Assembly (NCBI RefSeq): GCF_030730205.1
Contig: NZ_JANQVQ010000029.1
Location: 1-60,571 of the forward strand
Reading direction: 5' to 3'
DNA: 60,571 nucleotides
From: Paraglaciecola sp.
GTDB taxonomy: Bacteria; Pseudomonadota; Gammaproteobacteria; Enterobacterales; Alteromonadaceae
The position numbers and the translations under genes were made by a program. Position 1 is the stretch's first letter. Each line of letters starts with the position of its first letter. Shown piece by piece: positions 1-8,386 of the stretch. The notes beneath the pieces are model-generated. The model did no database searches and had not been told where the DNA came from. It worked only from the letters and a program-made list of their open reading frames with translations.

Positions 1-240
1 ACTGATGGTAGAGGCCGAGCGAGGAGTTTCTAAGATAGACTTACCAAAGCCAAATACGGCTTCTACATCTTGTCCTGGCAAACTGCCTAATGAACCCGTT
101 ACCTGGATTTTTTCTATATCATTTTCTTTTTTATTTGCTGCATCAGGCTCTTGTGCAAACGCGTGGCCTGCTGCTGTCATTGCTATGCCTAATGCAACGG
201 CTTTAGCCAGTGGTGTACAAATAAATCTATTAACTTTCAT
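1..240 (-). CDS. TonB-dependent receptor, N-terminal fragment (gene runs off the left edge)
   Basis: Only the first 80 codons are present, reading leftward from an ATG at 238-240. Residues 1 to about 25 form a signal peptide with a basic start, a hydrophobic stretch and an Ala-rich end (AAGHAFA). A stretch with IEKIQVTGS and then ETPRSASTIS follows, which resembles the start of the TonB box and plug domain of outer-membrane receptors of marine Alteromonadales. Such receptors take up large or scarce solutes using TonB energy. The gene lies just downstream of an 8-oxoguanine deaminase and an NCS2 purine permease on the same strand, so a purine or nucleoside ligand is inferred. The barrel lies outside the window, so the ligand cannot be read directly. 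Confidence 0.8.
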   Translation of the reverse strand, partial: MKVNRFICTPLAKAVALGIAMTAAGHAFAQEPDAANKKENDIEKIQVTGSLGSLPGQDVEAVFGFGKSILETPRSASTIS

Positions 241-316
241 TGTTGGTATCCCCAGGTTTTCTCGTAGTCTACGTGTGTCATTTTTATTGGATGAAATGTG
301 TTCCGCAGATGATTTT

Positions 317-331
317 GCACGAACAGTGCCA
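317..331 (-). promoter_or_regulatory. Candidate sigma54 (-24/-12) promoter of the TonB receptor gene
   Basis: Read on the minus strand, TGGCAC (331-326), five bases and GTGC (320-317) give the invariant GG and GC pairs exactly ten bases apart. The -24 half is perfect and the -12 half matches three of four bases of TTGC. The predicted transcript would start near 305 and leave a leader of about 65 bases before the ATG at 240. This is a pattern match only. Confidence 0.4.
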
Positions 332-455
332 ATTACTTGTCCATTTGGTCAACAAATATTTATCGACTTAACCTTATGATTTAAATAGAGAATGTAAATT
401 TTTTACCCGACGTGAAACGTTGAAATTTGAGGTTTTATTGTGAAAGATAGCGTTA

Positions 456-495
456 TGGTGCACCACGCAAGTACAATGTTTAGCGTGGTGCACCA
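456..495. repeat. Pair of perfect TGGTGCACCA palindromes forming a 13-bp inverted repeat
   Basis: TGGTGCACCACGC (456-468) and its exact reverse complement (483-495) are separated by 14 bases. Each arm also contains the self-complementary 10-mer TGGTGCACCA (456-465 and 486-495), with centres 30 bp apart, about three helical turns. No T-run follows on either strand, which argues against a plain terminator. The position is about 150-190 bp upstream of the predicted sigma54 start, the usual distance for an enhancer. It also lies 18 bp past the deaminase stop codon, so a role in RNA 3' end stability remains possible. Confidence 0.6.
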
Positions 496-512
496 AAATG
501 GTTGGTTGCGAT

Positions 513-1883
513 TTAGTTAACTTTTGCCTGCAAACTATTCGCTAACGCTTGGTGTTGTTGCATTAATTCAGATTGGATAAATTGCGTGTGTTGTTGGTCT
601 TCTATTAGCCACTTTCCCGCAACCATTAACTTATCAACTTGGTGAGCACCGCAGGTAACTAACGCGGCAATGAGATCACCCACACCTGAAAATCTCAACT
701 CATTGGTGGAGAAGAAGGCAAAATCCGCTTGAAACCCTACTTGTATTTGGCCAATATTTTTTCTGCCCAGCACCGCTGCGGAGCCAGTTGTTGCGTAAGA
801 AAGTACGCGTTGTGCAGTAATTTGCTCAGCGCCATAGCGAAGACGCTGTTGCAGTAATGATTGGCGCGCTTCTTGGATCATGTTAGAACAATCGTTGGAA
901 GCAGAACCGTCTACCGCAAGGCCAATATTGCATCCGGCTCTTTCTAATTCAACTGTAGGACAAATACCCGAGGCAAGGAGCATATTAGAACTGGGGCAAT
1001 GAGCAATGCCTACTTTTGCTTTTCCTAAGCGCTCGATTTCACTGGAGGTGAAATGAATGCCATGCGCCAACCAGCTACGTTCGTTTAACCAGCCACAAGA
1101 TTCTAAATAATCTAAGGGGCGCATGCCGTATTCTCTTAAACAAAAGCTATTTTCATCTTCCGTTTCGGCCAAATGCGTGTGCGTTTTCACCTCGTTCTTT
1201 TCTGCTAAGCGTGCAGTCGCTTCCATCAATTCTTTGGATACTGAAAAAGGCGAGCAAGGTGCCAGCGCAATTTGGATCATGGCATCATCTGATGTGTCAT
1301 GATAGCTGTCTATAAGGCGCTGACTGTCAGCCAATATCACATCTTCTGTCTGAATAACTGAATCAGGTGGCAAGCCTCCTTTACTTTCCCCTAAGCTCAT
1401 AGAACCTCGCGTTAAGGTGGCTCTGCACCCTAAAGCCTGTATGGCGTTCACTTGGATATCAATGCCATTTTCCAGACCTTTTGGGAACACATAATGATGA
1501 TCTGCCACGGTAGTAGCGCCTGACAACATTAATTCTAAGCCTGCCAGTTGCGTGGCACTGTGCAACATTTCTGGCGTCAAATTTTTCCAAACCTGATACA
1601 AGAATTTTAACCAAGGAAACAAGGGCTGGTTCAATGCGCCAGGAACGCAGCGAGTTAAAGTTTGGTAAAAATGATGATGGGTGTTAATCAATCCAGGGGT
1701 AATAATATAAGGGCTGCAATCAATGTATTGGTCCACTTTTATTTTTGGTTGTTGACCACTAGGAACCAATTCAATGATTGTAGTGCCTTGGATAACCACA
1801 CCGTTTTGCGCATCGGCGTTATTTGCAGTAAAAATTGCCGCGGGGTGTTTTAGCCACACAGTTGGGGCTGGGAAACTAGCCAT
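513..1883 (-). CDS. 8-oxoguanine deaminase
   Basis: This 456-residue amidohydrolase hydrolyses 8-oxoguanine to urate, and often also deaminates isocytosine or guanine, in the cytoplasm. The N-terminal metal motif is the HHH of the segment LINTHHHFYQTLTR, followed by the ADHHYVFP stretch typical of this subgroup, SMSLGESKGGLPPD, the HTHLAETEDE metal ligands, AHCPSSNMLLASGI and the VDGSASND metal-Asp motif. These match the 8-oxoguanine deaminase branch more closely than classical guanine deaminase. Length is normal for the family. It lies 27 bp downstream of the NCS2 permease on the same strand and is probably co-transcribed with it. Its product and the permease fit purine salvage or use of purines as a nitrogen source. 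Confidence 0.9.
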   Translation of the reverse strand: MASFPAPTVWLKHPAAIFTANNADAQNGVVIQGTTIIELVPSGQQPKIKVDQYIDCSPYIITPGLINTHHHFYQTLTRCVPGALNQPLFPWLKFLYQVWKNLTPEMLHSATQLAGLELMLSGATTVADHHYVFPKGLENGIDIQVNAIQALGCRATLTRGSMSLGESKGGLPPDSVIQTEDVILADSQRLIDSYHDTSDDAMIQIALAPCSPFSVSKELMEATARLAEKNEVKTHTHLAETEDENSFCLREYGMRPLDYLESCGWLNERSWLAHGIHFTSSEIERLGKAKVGIAHCPSSNMLLASGICPTVELERAGCNIGLAVDGSASNDCSNMIQEARQSLLQQRLRYGAEQITAQRVLSYATTGSAAVLGRKNIGQIQVGFQADFAFFSTNELRFSGVGDLIAALVTCGAHQVDKLMVAGKWLIEDQQHTQFIQSELMQQHQALANSLQAKVN

Positions 1884-1910
1884 TACTTTATTGTCCTTGT
1901 TGTTTTGTGC

Positions 1911-3257
1911 TTATATTTCTTGATTATTTTTAGCCGGACGGGGTATCGCGATACTCATCAATATTGCGCAAAATCCTGCTACCGTGACGGACGACGAAAA
2001 TATATTTTTAGCCAATGGTGGTAATTGAGCCAATGCATCAGGAACCATCATTACACCTAAGCCAAGACCCATTGATGTGGCAATGATTAAACTATTGCGG
2101 CGATCGATAGGCTCGCTGGTGAGTATTTTTACACCAGCCACGGCTATAGTGGCAAACATCACTAATGTAGCGCCGCCTAGTACTGATTTAGGCATCAGTT
2201 GAATCATTGCACCAACGGCAGGAAACAATCCCAATAGCACTAAAAATCCAGCAATATAAAAGGCCACATGGCGACTGGCAACCCCTGTCAGTTGGATAAC
2301 CGCATTATTTTGGCCGAATGTTGTGTTAGGAAAATTATTAAATGCGGCGGCTAACATAGAATTTACCCCGTCACCCAAAATGCCGCCTTTTATTCTTTTT
2401 AGGTAGAGAGGGCCACTGATAGGTTGGCGGCAAAATAAACTGTTTGCGGTTAAATCACCTGCGGTTTCTATCGCACTTAAAAAGTACACCAAGGCTATGG
2501 GGATAAATACATCCCATTGAAAATCAAATCCGTATTTAAAAGGAATGGGTATGCTCATTAAGGGTAAGTCAACCATCGAGTCGTAGTTGATCAAATCGAA
2601 CCACCACGCCATACAACTGCCACTCAACATGCCGATAAAAATCGCAGATAGCCTCAACATCGGATATTTTGATGCATTAAATAAAATAACGATGAATAGT
2701 ACGCTGATACCCAGCAGTAAGTTGGCTGGCGAACCAAAGTCAGCGTATCCATAACCGCCAGCTAAGTCAGTCATGCCGACTTTTATTAGGGTAATGCCTA
2801 TCGTGGTAATGACGATACCTGTGGTTAGGGGAGTAATTATACTTTTTACTTTGTCGATAAATTGGCTGAGCCCAATTTCTACCAATGCCCCCCAAAAAGA
2901 AATACCAAACATGATGGCGAGGATATCGTCATTTGACCCCCCGCGCTGCTTTACCATAAAACCTGCCGCTAATAAGGCGCCAATAAAGGTAAAACTAGTG
3001 CCTTGTACCGCAATTAAACCACTGCCAATTGGCCCAATCATTTTGGCTTGAATAAAGGTTGAAACTCCCGATACCATGAGTGCCATGCTGATCAAGTAGG
3101 GGATCTCAGCTTGCAGGTCTAAGGCATTGCCTATGATCAAGGTAGGGGTAATGATACCAATAAAACAGGCCATGACATGTTGGATTGCGGCGGTAATACA
3201 ATGGGATACTTTGGGTTTGTCGTGTAGGCCATATAAGATTTCAGTGTTTGCTGGCAT
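1911..3257 (-). CDS. NCS2-family purine (xanthine/uric acid type) permease
   Basis: This 448-residue inner-membrane symporter of the nucleobase:cation symporter-2 family has about 12-14 hydrophobic segments. Family landmarks are the ALVYFLSAIETAGD helix with the conserved Glu, GDGVNSM with the conserved Asp, and the substrate motif QNNAVIQLTGVASR. In E. coli XanQ the fourth residue of that motif is Gly; here it is Ala. It heads the minus-strand purine locus and is followed by the deaminase. The likely substrate is xanthine, urate or a related oxopurine, imported with protons; specificity cannot be settled from sequence alone. The ATG at 3255-3257 is used, and a 313-bp non-coding region separates it from the divergent sulfurtransferase gene. 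Confidence 0.88.
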   Translation of the reverse strand: MPANTEILYGLHDKPKVSHCITAAIQHVMACFIGIITPTLIIGNALDLQAEIPYLISMALMVSGVSTFIQAKMIGPIGSGLIAVQGTSFTFIGALLAAGFMVKQRGGSNDDILAIMFGISFWGALVEIGLSQFIDKVKSIITPLTTGIVITTIGITLIKVGMTDLAGGYGYADFGSPANLLLGISVLFIVILFNASKYPMLRLSAIFIGMLSGSCMAWWFDLINYDSMVDLPLMSIPIPFKYGFDFQWDVFIPIALVYFLSAIETAGDLTANSLFCRQPISGPLYLKRIKGGILGDGVNSMLAAAFNNFPNTTFGQNNAVIQLTGVASRHVAFYIAGFLVLLGLFPAVGAMIQLMPKSVLGGATLVMFATIAVAGVKILTSEPIDRRNSLIIATSMGLGLGVMMVPDALAQLPPLAKNIFSSSVTVAGFCAILMSIAIPRPAKNNQEI

Positions 3258-3570
3258 GAGGCACTTCTTTTCATTTCAGCGTCAAGTTCACTCAGTGAGT
3301 TCTTGCTGCTACGTTACTATTCATGACTTGTTTAAAGCAATAATTTGACCAGTTAGTCAGGAAGAGATAAAAATGAATAAATTGCTGATCTTTATGATAA
3401 AACTATAATACGCTCGGCATTTATGGTTTGACTAATAAGCGCCAAATGAGTGCAAGGGGAGAAAGTCTAGACCACGTTGATGCGCTCATGATGCATCAGG
3501 CGCTGATAAGGTTTCAATCTTAGTAATGAAGGTATCGTTAATTTAATTGATTCAACAAAGGATAGGCTTG
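3258..3570. other. Divergent intergenic region between the purine permease and sseA
   Basis: This 313-bp spacer should hold promoters for both flanking genes. A short inverted repeat TGATGC (3478-3483) / GCATCA (3493-3498) is visible. No coding frame with a credible start and ribosome site is seen, and no convincing sigma70 box was picked out. Confidence 0.4.
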
Positions 3571-4410
3571 ATGGCGCGTTTATCATCTAATTTAGTGTCT
3601 GCAGAATGGCTTGAAGCGCATTTAGATGGGCGCAATATTATTGTGCTCTTTATAACGATGGCTGATATCGCTACTGGGCAACCAGAAACGTTGCCTGCAG
3701 GATTTATTCCTGGCTCAGTTGTGGTTGATTTCGAAAAAGTGCTATGTGATAAAAAATCTCCTTTTGTGCATACCATGCCAAATGAAGCGACATTTCAACG
3801 AGAGGTGCGTAAATTAGGCATTGATAAAAATAGTCATATTATTGTTTATGACAGCAAAGGGCTTTTCTGTGCTCCGCGGGTGTGGTGGATGTTTAAAGCA
3901 ATGGGCCATGACAATATTCAAATTTTAGACGGTGGTTTACCCGGGTGGATTAAGCAAGGCTATGCAATCAATGAAAAAAGCCTAGCTCCTTTTCATGTGG
4001 GCAATTTTGAAGCCTTAGCGAAACCACGGTTTTTTGTGTCGACTCGGGCCATTTTAAAACATCTAAAGGCTATTACCGTATTAGATGCTCGTTCTGAAGG
4101 ACGATTCAAGGGCAGTGCTCCCGAGCCAAGGGCTGGCTTACGCTCAGGGCATATTCCTTCATCAATTAATTTGCCTTTTACTTTATGCCTTAAAGACGGG
4201 CATCTTAAAAATGTTACTGAACTTCACGATCTCTTTGCACAACGAGGAATTAACGAAGATTCCTACATTGTTACCAGCTGTGGTTCCGGTGTAACGGCGT
4301 GTATCCTTGCTTTGGCGGCATCAGAACTCGGTTACTATAAGTTATCTGTTTATGATGGCTCTTGGAGCGAATGGGGAGCAGACGCAAAATTGCCAGTGGC
4401 GCTGGGCTAG
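3571..4410 (+). CDS. sseA: 3-mercaptopyruvate sulfurtransferase
   Basis: This 279-residue protein has two rhodanese domains. It moves sulfur from 3-mercaptopyruvate to a thiol or cyanide acceptor in the cytoplasm. The active-site loop CGSGVT contains Cys237, the hallmark of mercaptopyruvate rather than thiosulfate enzymes. The motifs VYDSKGLFCAPRVWWMFKA and YDGSWSEWGA are typical of SseA. The open frame extends upstream to a TTG at 3547, but AAAGGA at 3557-3562 sits eight bases before the ATG at 3571, and family alignment also favours the ATG. The first rhodanese domain lacks a catalytic Cys, as is normal for the family. The gene appears to stand alone. Confidence 0.93.
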   Translation: MARLSSNLVSAEWLEAHLDGRNIIVLFITMADIATGQPETLPAGFIPGSVVVDFEKVLCDKKSPFVHTMPNEATFQREVRKLGIDKNSHIIVYDSKGLFCAPRVWWMFKAMGHDNIQILDGGLPGWIKQGYAINEKSLAPFHVGNFEALAKPRFFVSTRAILKHLKAITVLDARSEGRFKGSAPEPRAGLRSGHIPSSINLPFTLCLKDGHLKNVTELHDLFAQRGINEDSYIVTSCGSGVTACILALAASELGYYKLSVYDGSWSEWGADAKLPVALG

Positions 4411-4484
4411 TAAGTAAGCTTTGCTAAGGTCACTCAGCAAGTGCAGTTACTATTTTTTCGTAGACTTATCGGTGTTTAATTGGA

Positions 4485-4500
4485 CTTAGCCGAAGCTAAG
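4485..4500. terminator. Hairpin between convergent sseA and EF-hand genes
   Basis: CTTAGC, a CGAA loop and GCTAAG form a tight hairpin whose stem extends outward with GG/CC and TTAAT/ATTAA pairs. On the minus strand the loop reads TTCG, a very stable tetraloop. There is no T-run, so it may act as a weak terminator or an RNA end-protector for both convergent genes. Confidence 0.35.
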
Positions 4501-4557
4501 CCCATTAAATCGCTATTACACAGCCCTAGGTACTCTAGGTATTCGTGCCAATCCTCA

Positions 4558-4776
4558 TCATTCGGGCGTATTAGGGGATAATTCCGATTTAGAAAGATAC
4601 CCGTCTTGGTTTAAGTCAAGCTCAGCAAACAGGGTCATAAGCGTATCGTTAACCTTAGCTTCTTCTTGGCTAATTAACCCATCTTTATCGGTATCAAAGC
4701 GGTCGAAGTTTATGTTGCTGGCAAATACATTGGCACTGACAAATAAAACTGCGGTAATACAAAGTAGAGTTTTCAT
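4558..4776 (-). CDS. Small secreted EF-hand calcium-binding protein (copy 2)
   Basis: This 72-residue protein has a signal peptide of about 20 residues (hydrophobic LLCITAVLFV, ending VFAS). Two full 12-residue EF-hand loops follow, DTDKDGLISQEE (28-39) and DLNQDGYLSKSE (54-65), with Asp/Asn at positions 1, 3 and 5, Gly at 6 and Glu at 12. It should bind calcium in the periplasm or outside the cell. GGAGA lies seven bases before the ATG. It directly follows a paralogue with loops at identical residue positions, so the pair looks like a tandem duplication. The biological role is unknown. Confidence 0.85.
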   Translation of the reverse strand: MKTLLCITAVLFVSANVFASNINFDRFDTDKDGLISQEEAKVNDTLMTLFAELDLNQDGYLSKSELSPNTPE

Positions 4777-4812
4777 TCAATTTCTCCGTTTTCGATAGTG
4801 TTAAATACAATG

Positions 4813-5022
4813 CTACAGATTTTCAAATTCTTCGGCGGAAAGGTAGCCGTTTTTGTCGATGTCTAGCTCCATGAACTTGGCGCTGACGCTCGCATCTGCC
4901 GCGGCTTCTTCGATACTTATTGATCCATCGCTGTTTGCATCAAGTTGAATAAATAAGGCGTCGTTTGCCAAGGCCATATGACTACAGAACATACAAAAAC
5001 TAAATAAGACTGATTTCTTCAT
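4813..5022 (-). CDS. Small secreted EF-hand calcium-binding protein (copy 1)
   Basis: The chosen start is the ATG at 5020-5022, because GGAGA sits eight bases upstream and it opens a signal peptide (KKSVLFSFCMF to ALAN); the frame runs open for 47 codons upstream without a ribosome site. The 69-residue product has EF-hand loops DANSDGSISIEE (28-39) and DIDKNGYLSAEE (54-65), at exactly the same positions as in the neighbouring downstream gene. All calcium ligands are present. The two genes are 36 bp apart and probably form one transcript. A role as periplasmic calcium buffer or sensor is inference. Confidence 0.83.
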   Translation of the reverse strand: MKKSVLFSFCMFCSHMALANDALFIQLDANSDGSISIEEAAADASVSAKFMELDIDKNGYLSAEEFENL

Positions 5023-5345
5023 AAGATTTTCTCCATTTCGTGTTCTTTGAGTGACAGCCAAAGAGCTCGTCTTTAGCTGTGGACAAACCGGCTGTATCAA
5101 GCCTCGTGCCAAACAAAATTTATCTATATTAATCAGTTTATTAGGTGCAGTTTTTAACTTCACGCGGACGCTGATGAGCTTGGTTTACCATAAAACGTGG
5201 TTGATGACAGACAGGTGAGGGGAGCGATGTTCTTAAAAGCACTTAAATCAAGCGTTTAAGGTGATTCTTATCGGTGACATGTTAGTAAAATCACCCACTC
5301 AACGTCTAAACAGTTGAGCGGTGATCACGCGCCTTAAACTAATCA
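5023..5345. other. Spacer between the glucosylglycerate operon and the EF-hand genes
   Basis: The 323 bp contain the promoter region of the EF-hand pair on the minus strand and the terminator hairpin of the glucosylglycerate operon (listed separately). No further gene is evident. Confidence 0.4.
5290..5325 (-). terminator. Terminator of the glucosylglycerate operon
   Basis: On the minus strand ATCACC-g-CTCAAC pairs with GTTGAG-tg-GGTGAT across a nine-base loop, and TTTTAC follows. It begins about 20 bases after the stop codon of the phosphorylase gene at 5346, the last gene of the operon. Confidence 0.6.
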
Positions 5346-7103
5346 TTAATGGGCTAGGTTACTGATCCACACTGCGCGATATGGACTCAAAACCATCTCC
5401 AAATCTTCATGTTGAATGGCTTGCTCAGTGAGTAAGTCGACCCACGTGTCTGTACCAATAAGATTGATGTCACTTAAACGAACTGTTTGCTCTTGGTCAG
5501 AAATATTGTAGATACAAAAAATACTTTGGCGTCGATCAAGGCTTTGACGCCAAAACCCGAATAGTTGTTCACCTAGTTGCAAGGTAAATTGCACTGCATT
5601 GGGATGAAATGCGGGTTGTCGCTTTCGCACACTAATCAGGTGTGACATGCGTTTAAGTACTTTACTGTGTTGGCTGTAGGGGCTGTCTAGGGCTTCTGTT
5701 AGTGCGTCATAATCCCATTTGTGTCGATTAATTGCGCGATTGTGGCTGGTGTTTTTTAATTTTTCATAGTCGTTATTCGTGCCCAAAAGACTATGGATGT
5801 ATAAACCTGGGATCCCTTCTAAAGCAAACATGATGCTGTGGGCACAAATAAAGCGTTCTAAACCCCACTTATCTTGGCCTTTAGTGGTGCCTTGCAAAGC
5901 GTCAAATAAAGCTATGTTGATTTCATAAGCTTTTTGCCCCCCATTTTCGGCCATACGCCACGAAATTCTTCCGCCAAAATTTTGCATGGTGGTGACCAAT
6001 GAACTCAGCTCATCATCACTTAATAAACCTTCAGCGGGTCTTAAACCAATGCCATCATGTGAAGCTATAAAATTAAAAAAGAAGGTGCCATTTTGCGCGG
6101 GCGGCATACTGCCTAGCCAGGCTTTTAAATGCCGACAGTTTCCTGTGACAAGGGTGTTGACTAACAAGGGGGGCAAGGAAAAATTGTAGATCCCATGGGC
6201 TTCGTTAGCATTACCAAAATAGGTTAAGTTTTGTCTGTTTGGAATATTGGTTTCAGTAATGATCACCGCGTCAGACACCGCATGTTCCATCAAAGTGCGC
6301 AGTAAGCGCACCACTTCGTGGGTTTCCTCTAAATTAATAGAAGGTGAGCCCAACTTTTTCCATAAAAATGCTACCGCGTCCAAGCGAAAAATACGAATGC
6401 CTGCGTCTAGGTATTGGCGAATTATAGATACAAACGCCAGTAATACCTTAGGATTTCGAAAATCAAAATCGACTTGGTCGTGACTGAACGTGCACCACAC
6501 GTATTGCTCACCATTAGCGGTTTCAGTTAAACGCAATAAGTCTGATGTACGGGGGCGAACGACTTGCGATAAGTCATCTAATGGCGAAGCAGTAAAGAAA
6601 AAGTCACTGCCAGGTCCTTCACCTTTGATAAAATTATTAAACCATGCACTGCGCGCAGAGCAGTGATTAATTACCACATCGGACATTAGTCTGAAATCGC
6701 TACAAATGGCTTTGATGTCGTCCCAGTCACCTAACGCTTCGTTCACACTTGAATAGTCGATTACTGAAAACCCGTCATCCGAACTGTAGGGAAAAAACGG
6801 TAAAATATGCACACTGTTGATGGTGTCTGGGCAATACTGCATTAAAAACTGCTTGAGTGTTTTAAGCGGTGCAATCTCCTTTTGCTCAATGCTGTCGCCA
6901 TAAGTGATTAAAACAATATCGCTTTGGTCCCAATTATTATGGTGGCGCAAAGGCACCATTAACTTGTCGCTGTGGTCAATATTCATGGTGACTAACAGCT
7001 GTTGCGCAATATCTTCTATGGTTTCACTCAACTCGATTTCCGCGTAAATCACCTTTAAGTGGTGATTAACCCGCTCTTTAAGTTGTTCAACTATCGTTAA
7101 CAT
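5346..7103 (-). CDS. Glucosylglycerate phosphorylase (GH13 subfamily 18, sucrose-phosphorylase-like)
   Basis: This 585-residue GH13 enzyme is predicted to split 2-O-alpha-glucosyl-glycerate with phosphate into glucose 1-phosphate and glycerate. The catalytic residues are visible: nucleophile Asp242 ([11 protein letters not shown]), acid/base Glu284 (IITETNIP) and stabilising Asp350 ([12 protein letters not shown]). The sequence around them, including ETN-P and FIASHDGIG, is closer to E. coli YcjM, a known glucosylglycerate phosphorylase, than to bifidobacterial sucrose phosphorylase. The start at 7103 has TTGAGGTG upstream; a longer frame begins at a TTG with no ribosome site. It follows the GpgS gene by 11 bp in an operon for glucosylglycerate. 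Substrate is inferred from this context; sucrose remains possible. Confidence 0.75.
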   Translation of the reverse strand: MLTIVEQLKERVNHHLKVIYAEIELSETIEDIAQQLLVTMNIDHSDKLMVPLRHHNNWDQSDIVLITYGDSIEQKEIAPLKTLKQFLMQYCPDTINSVHILPFFPYSSDDGFSVIDYSSVNEALGDWDDIKAICSDFRLMSDVVINHCSARSAWFNNFIKGEGPGSDFFFTASPLDDLSQVVRPRTSDLLRLTETANGEQYVWCTFSHDQVDFDFRNPKVLLAFVSIIRQYLDAGIRIFRLDAVAFLWKKLGSPSINLEETHEVVRLLRTLMEHAVSDAVIITETNIPNRQNLTYFGNANEAHGIYNFSLPPLLVNTLVTGNCRHLKAWLGSMPPAQNGTFFFNFIASHDGIGLRPAEGLLSDDELSSLVTTMQNFGGRISWRMAENGGQKAYEINIALFDALQGTTKGQDKWGLERFICAHSIMFALEGIPGLYIHSLLGTNNDYEKLKNTSHNRAINRHKWDYDALTEALDSPYSQHSKVLKRMSHLISVRKRQPAFHPNAVQFTLQLGEQLFGFWRQSLDRRQSIFCIYNISDQEQTVRLSDINLIGTDTWVDLLTEQAIQHEDLEMVLSPYRAVWISNLAH

Positions 7104-7114
7104 CGTGCTACACC

Positions 7115-8341
7115 TCAACTATCTTGAAATTCGTTTAAGTCTAATTCGACCGCTTCTTTTAGCTTCTCAAGTACATCAGGCATCGCACTTACCACCCTAT
7201 TCCAACTTGGAATAAATGGGGTTTCCATAGGGTTATCTAAAAAGCTCTCACCGGCTTTCATGATATTTTGCGCAAACAGTTCAACCGCCTTTTCTTCGCT
7301 ATGAATATCCAGTGCTAAACCGTTCATTAAAGCGTCATTGTGATAGGCCTCTACAAAATCCAGCGCAATCCTGTAATAGGTTGCCTTGAGTGAGCGGAAC
7401 AGTTCCATACTGAAGGTTTCACCTTGCGTAGCCAATTTACGGAACAACGACTTGGTGATGTCGATTGACATCTTAGAGAGGCCACCTTGGTCATTATGGG
7501 CCGACAAATCTTGGTGTTTATGATCATAAGTATGCGCAATATCCGCCTGACATAAACGATTAGACGAATAGTTGCGATGCATTTCAGACAATACGCCTAT
7601 TTCGAGTCCCCAATCGCTGGGGATGCGTATGTCATTGAGTACGTCTTTACGAAACGAAAACTCTCCCGCTAATGGATAGCGAAAACTGTCCATATAATCT
7701 AAGTAAGCACTCGGGCCTAGTACTTTTTTTAAGGCTTTTATCAAGGGAGTAACCAACAAACGCGATACGCGTCCGTTTATTTTGCCGCCAGCAACTCGCG
7801 CATAAAAACCTTTGCAAAACTCATAGTTAAACTGAGGATTAGCCACTGGGTAGATGAGTTTTGCTAGTAATGAGCGGTCATAGGTCAGTATGTCACAGTC
7901 ATGCAGCGCCACCGACTCTGCTTTATTTGAAGCTAATACATAACCCATGCAATACCAGACGTTACGCCCTTTGCCTAGCTCTTTAGGCGCTAGGCCGAGC
8001 TCTCGTAATTTTTCGTCTAAGGCTTTTAAACGGGGTCCATCATTCCACAAAATACGATGATGCTGAGGTAAGCGCGAGAAAAATTTGAGTGCATGTTTGT
8101 ATTGGGCTAAGTCGGCGCGATCCAAACCGATGACAACTTGAGATAAATAAGGCACATCGCATAATTCTTCAATGATATGTTTGAGTGCAGGGCCTTCAAG
8201 TTCAGAATAGAGTGAGGGCAAAATCAGCCCCATTGGGCGTTTTTTAGAAAATTTAAGTAATTCTTTCTCGACATCTGTGATCGGACGATTTGATAAGTTA
8301 TGTAATGTGGTCACAATGCCATTTTGATAAAAGTCGGCCAT
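7115..8341 (-). CDS. gpgS: Glucosyl-3-phosphoglycerate synthase (GT81-like)
   Basis: This 408-residue family 2-fold glycosyltransferase is predicted to join NDP-glucose and 3-phosphoglycerate into glucosyl-3-phosphoglycerate, the first step to glucosylglycerate. The metal and nucleotide-binding DxD motif is HDCDILTYD, with Asp148 and Asp150. The motifs [12 protein letters not shown] and [15 protein letters not shown] are typical of GpgS and related mannosyl enzymes. GGAGG sits four bases before the ATG. It lies between the phosphatase gene upstream and the phosphorylase gene downstream, which supports the assignment. The sugar donor (glucose or mannose) cannot be proved by eye; glucose is favoured because the phosphorylase partner acts on glucosides. 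Confidence 0.78.
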   Translation of the reverse strand: MADFYQNGIVTTLHNLSNRPITDVEKELLKFSKKRPMGLILPSLYSELEGPALKHIIEELCDVPYLSQVVIGLDRADLAQYKHALKFFSRLPQHHRILWNDGPRLKALDEKLRELGLAPKELGKGRNVWYCMGYVLASNKAESVALHDCDILTYDRSLLAKLIYPVANPQFNYEFCKGFYARVAGGKINGRVSRLLVTPLIKALKKVLGPSAYLDYMDSFRYPLAGEFSFRKDVLNDIRIPSDWGLEIGVLSEMHRNYSSNRLCQADIAHTYDHKHQDLSAHNDQGGLSKMSIDITKSLFRKLATQGETFSMELFRSLKATYYRIALDFVEAYHNDALMNGLALDIHSEEKAVELFAQNIMKAGESFLDNPMETPFIPSWNRVVSAMPDVLEKLKEAVELDLNEFQDS

Positions 8342-8386
8342 TTTGCCTCCAGTGAGTTAAGTATTATTTAAAAAAATGTGAACAGA

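Noticed and set aside
5-379. Plus-strand open frame of 124 codons
   Set aside because: It is antisense to a signal peptide and plug start of a TonB-dependent receptor, which explains the region better.
456-495. Ordinary rho-independent terminator after the deaminase gene
   Set aside because: There is no T-run on either strand, and each arm is itself a perfect palindrome, which is not typical of terminators.
456-495. Canonical NtrC site
   Set aside because: Half-sites TGCACCA and TGGTGCA are present, but in the opposite order or 20 bp apart instead of about 3.
5346-7103. Sucrose phosphorylase
   Set aside because: Motifs near the active site resemble the YcjM group, and the operon encodes glucosylglycerate synthesis; no sucrose genes are nearby. 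Sucrose activity is not excluded.
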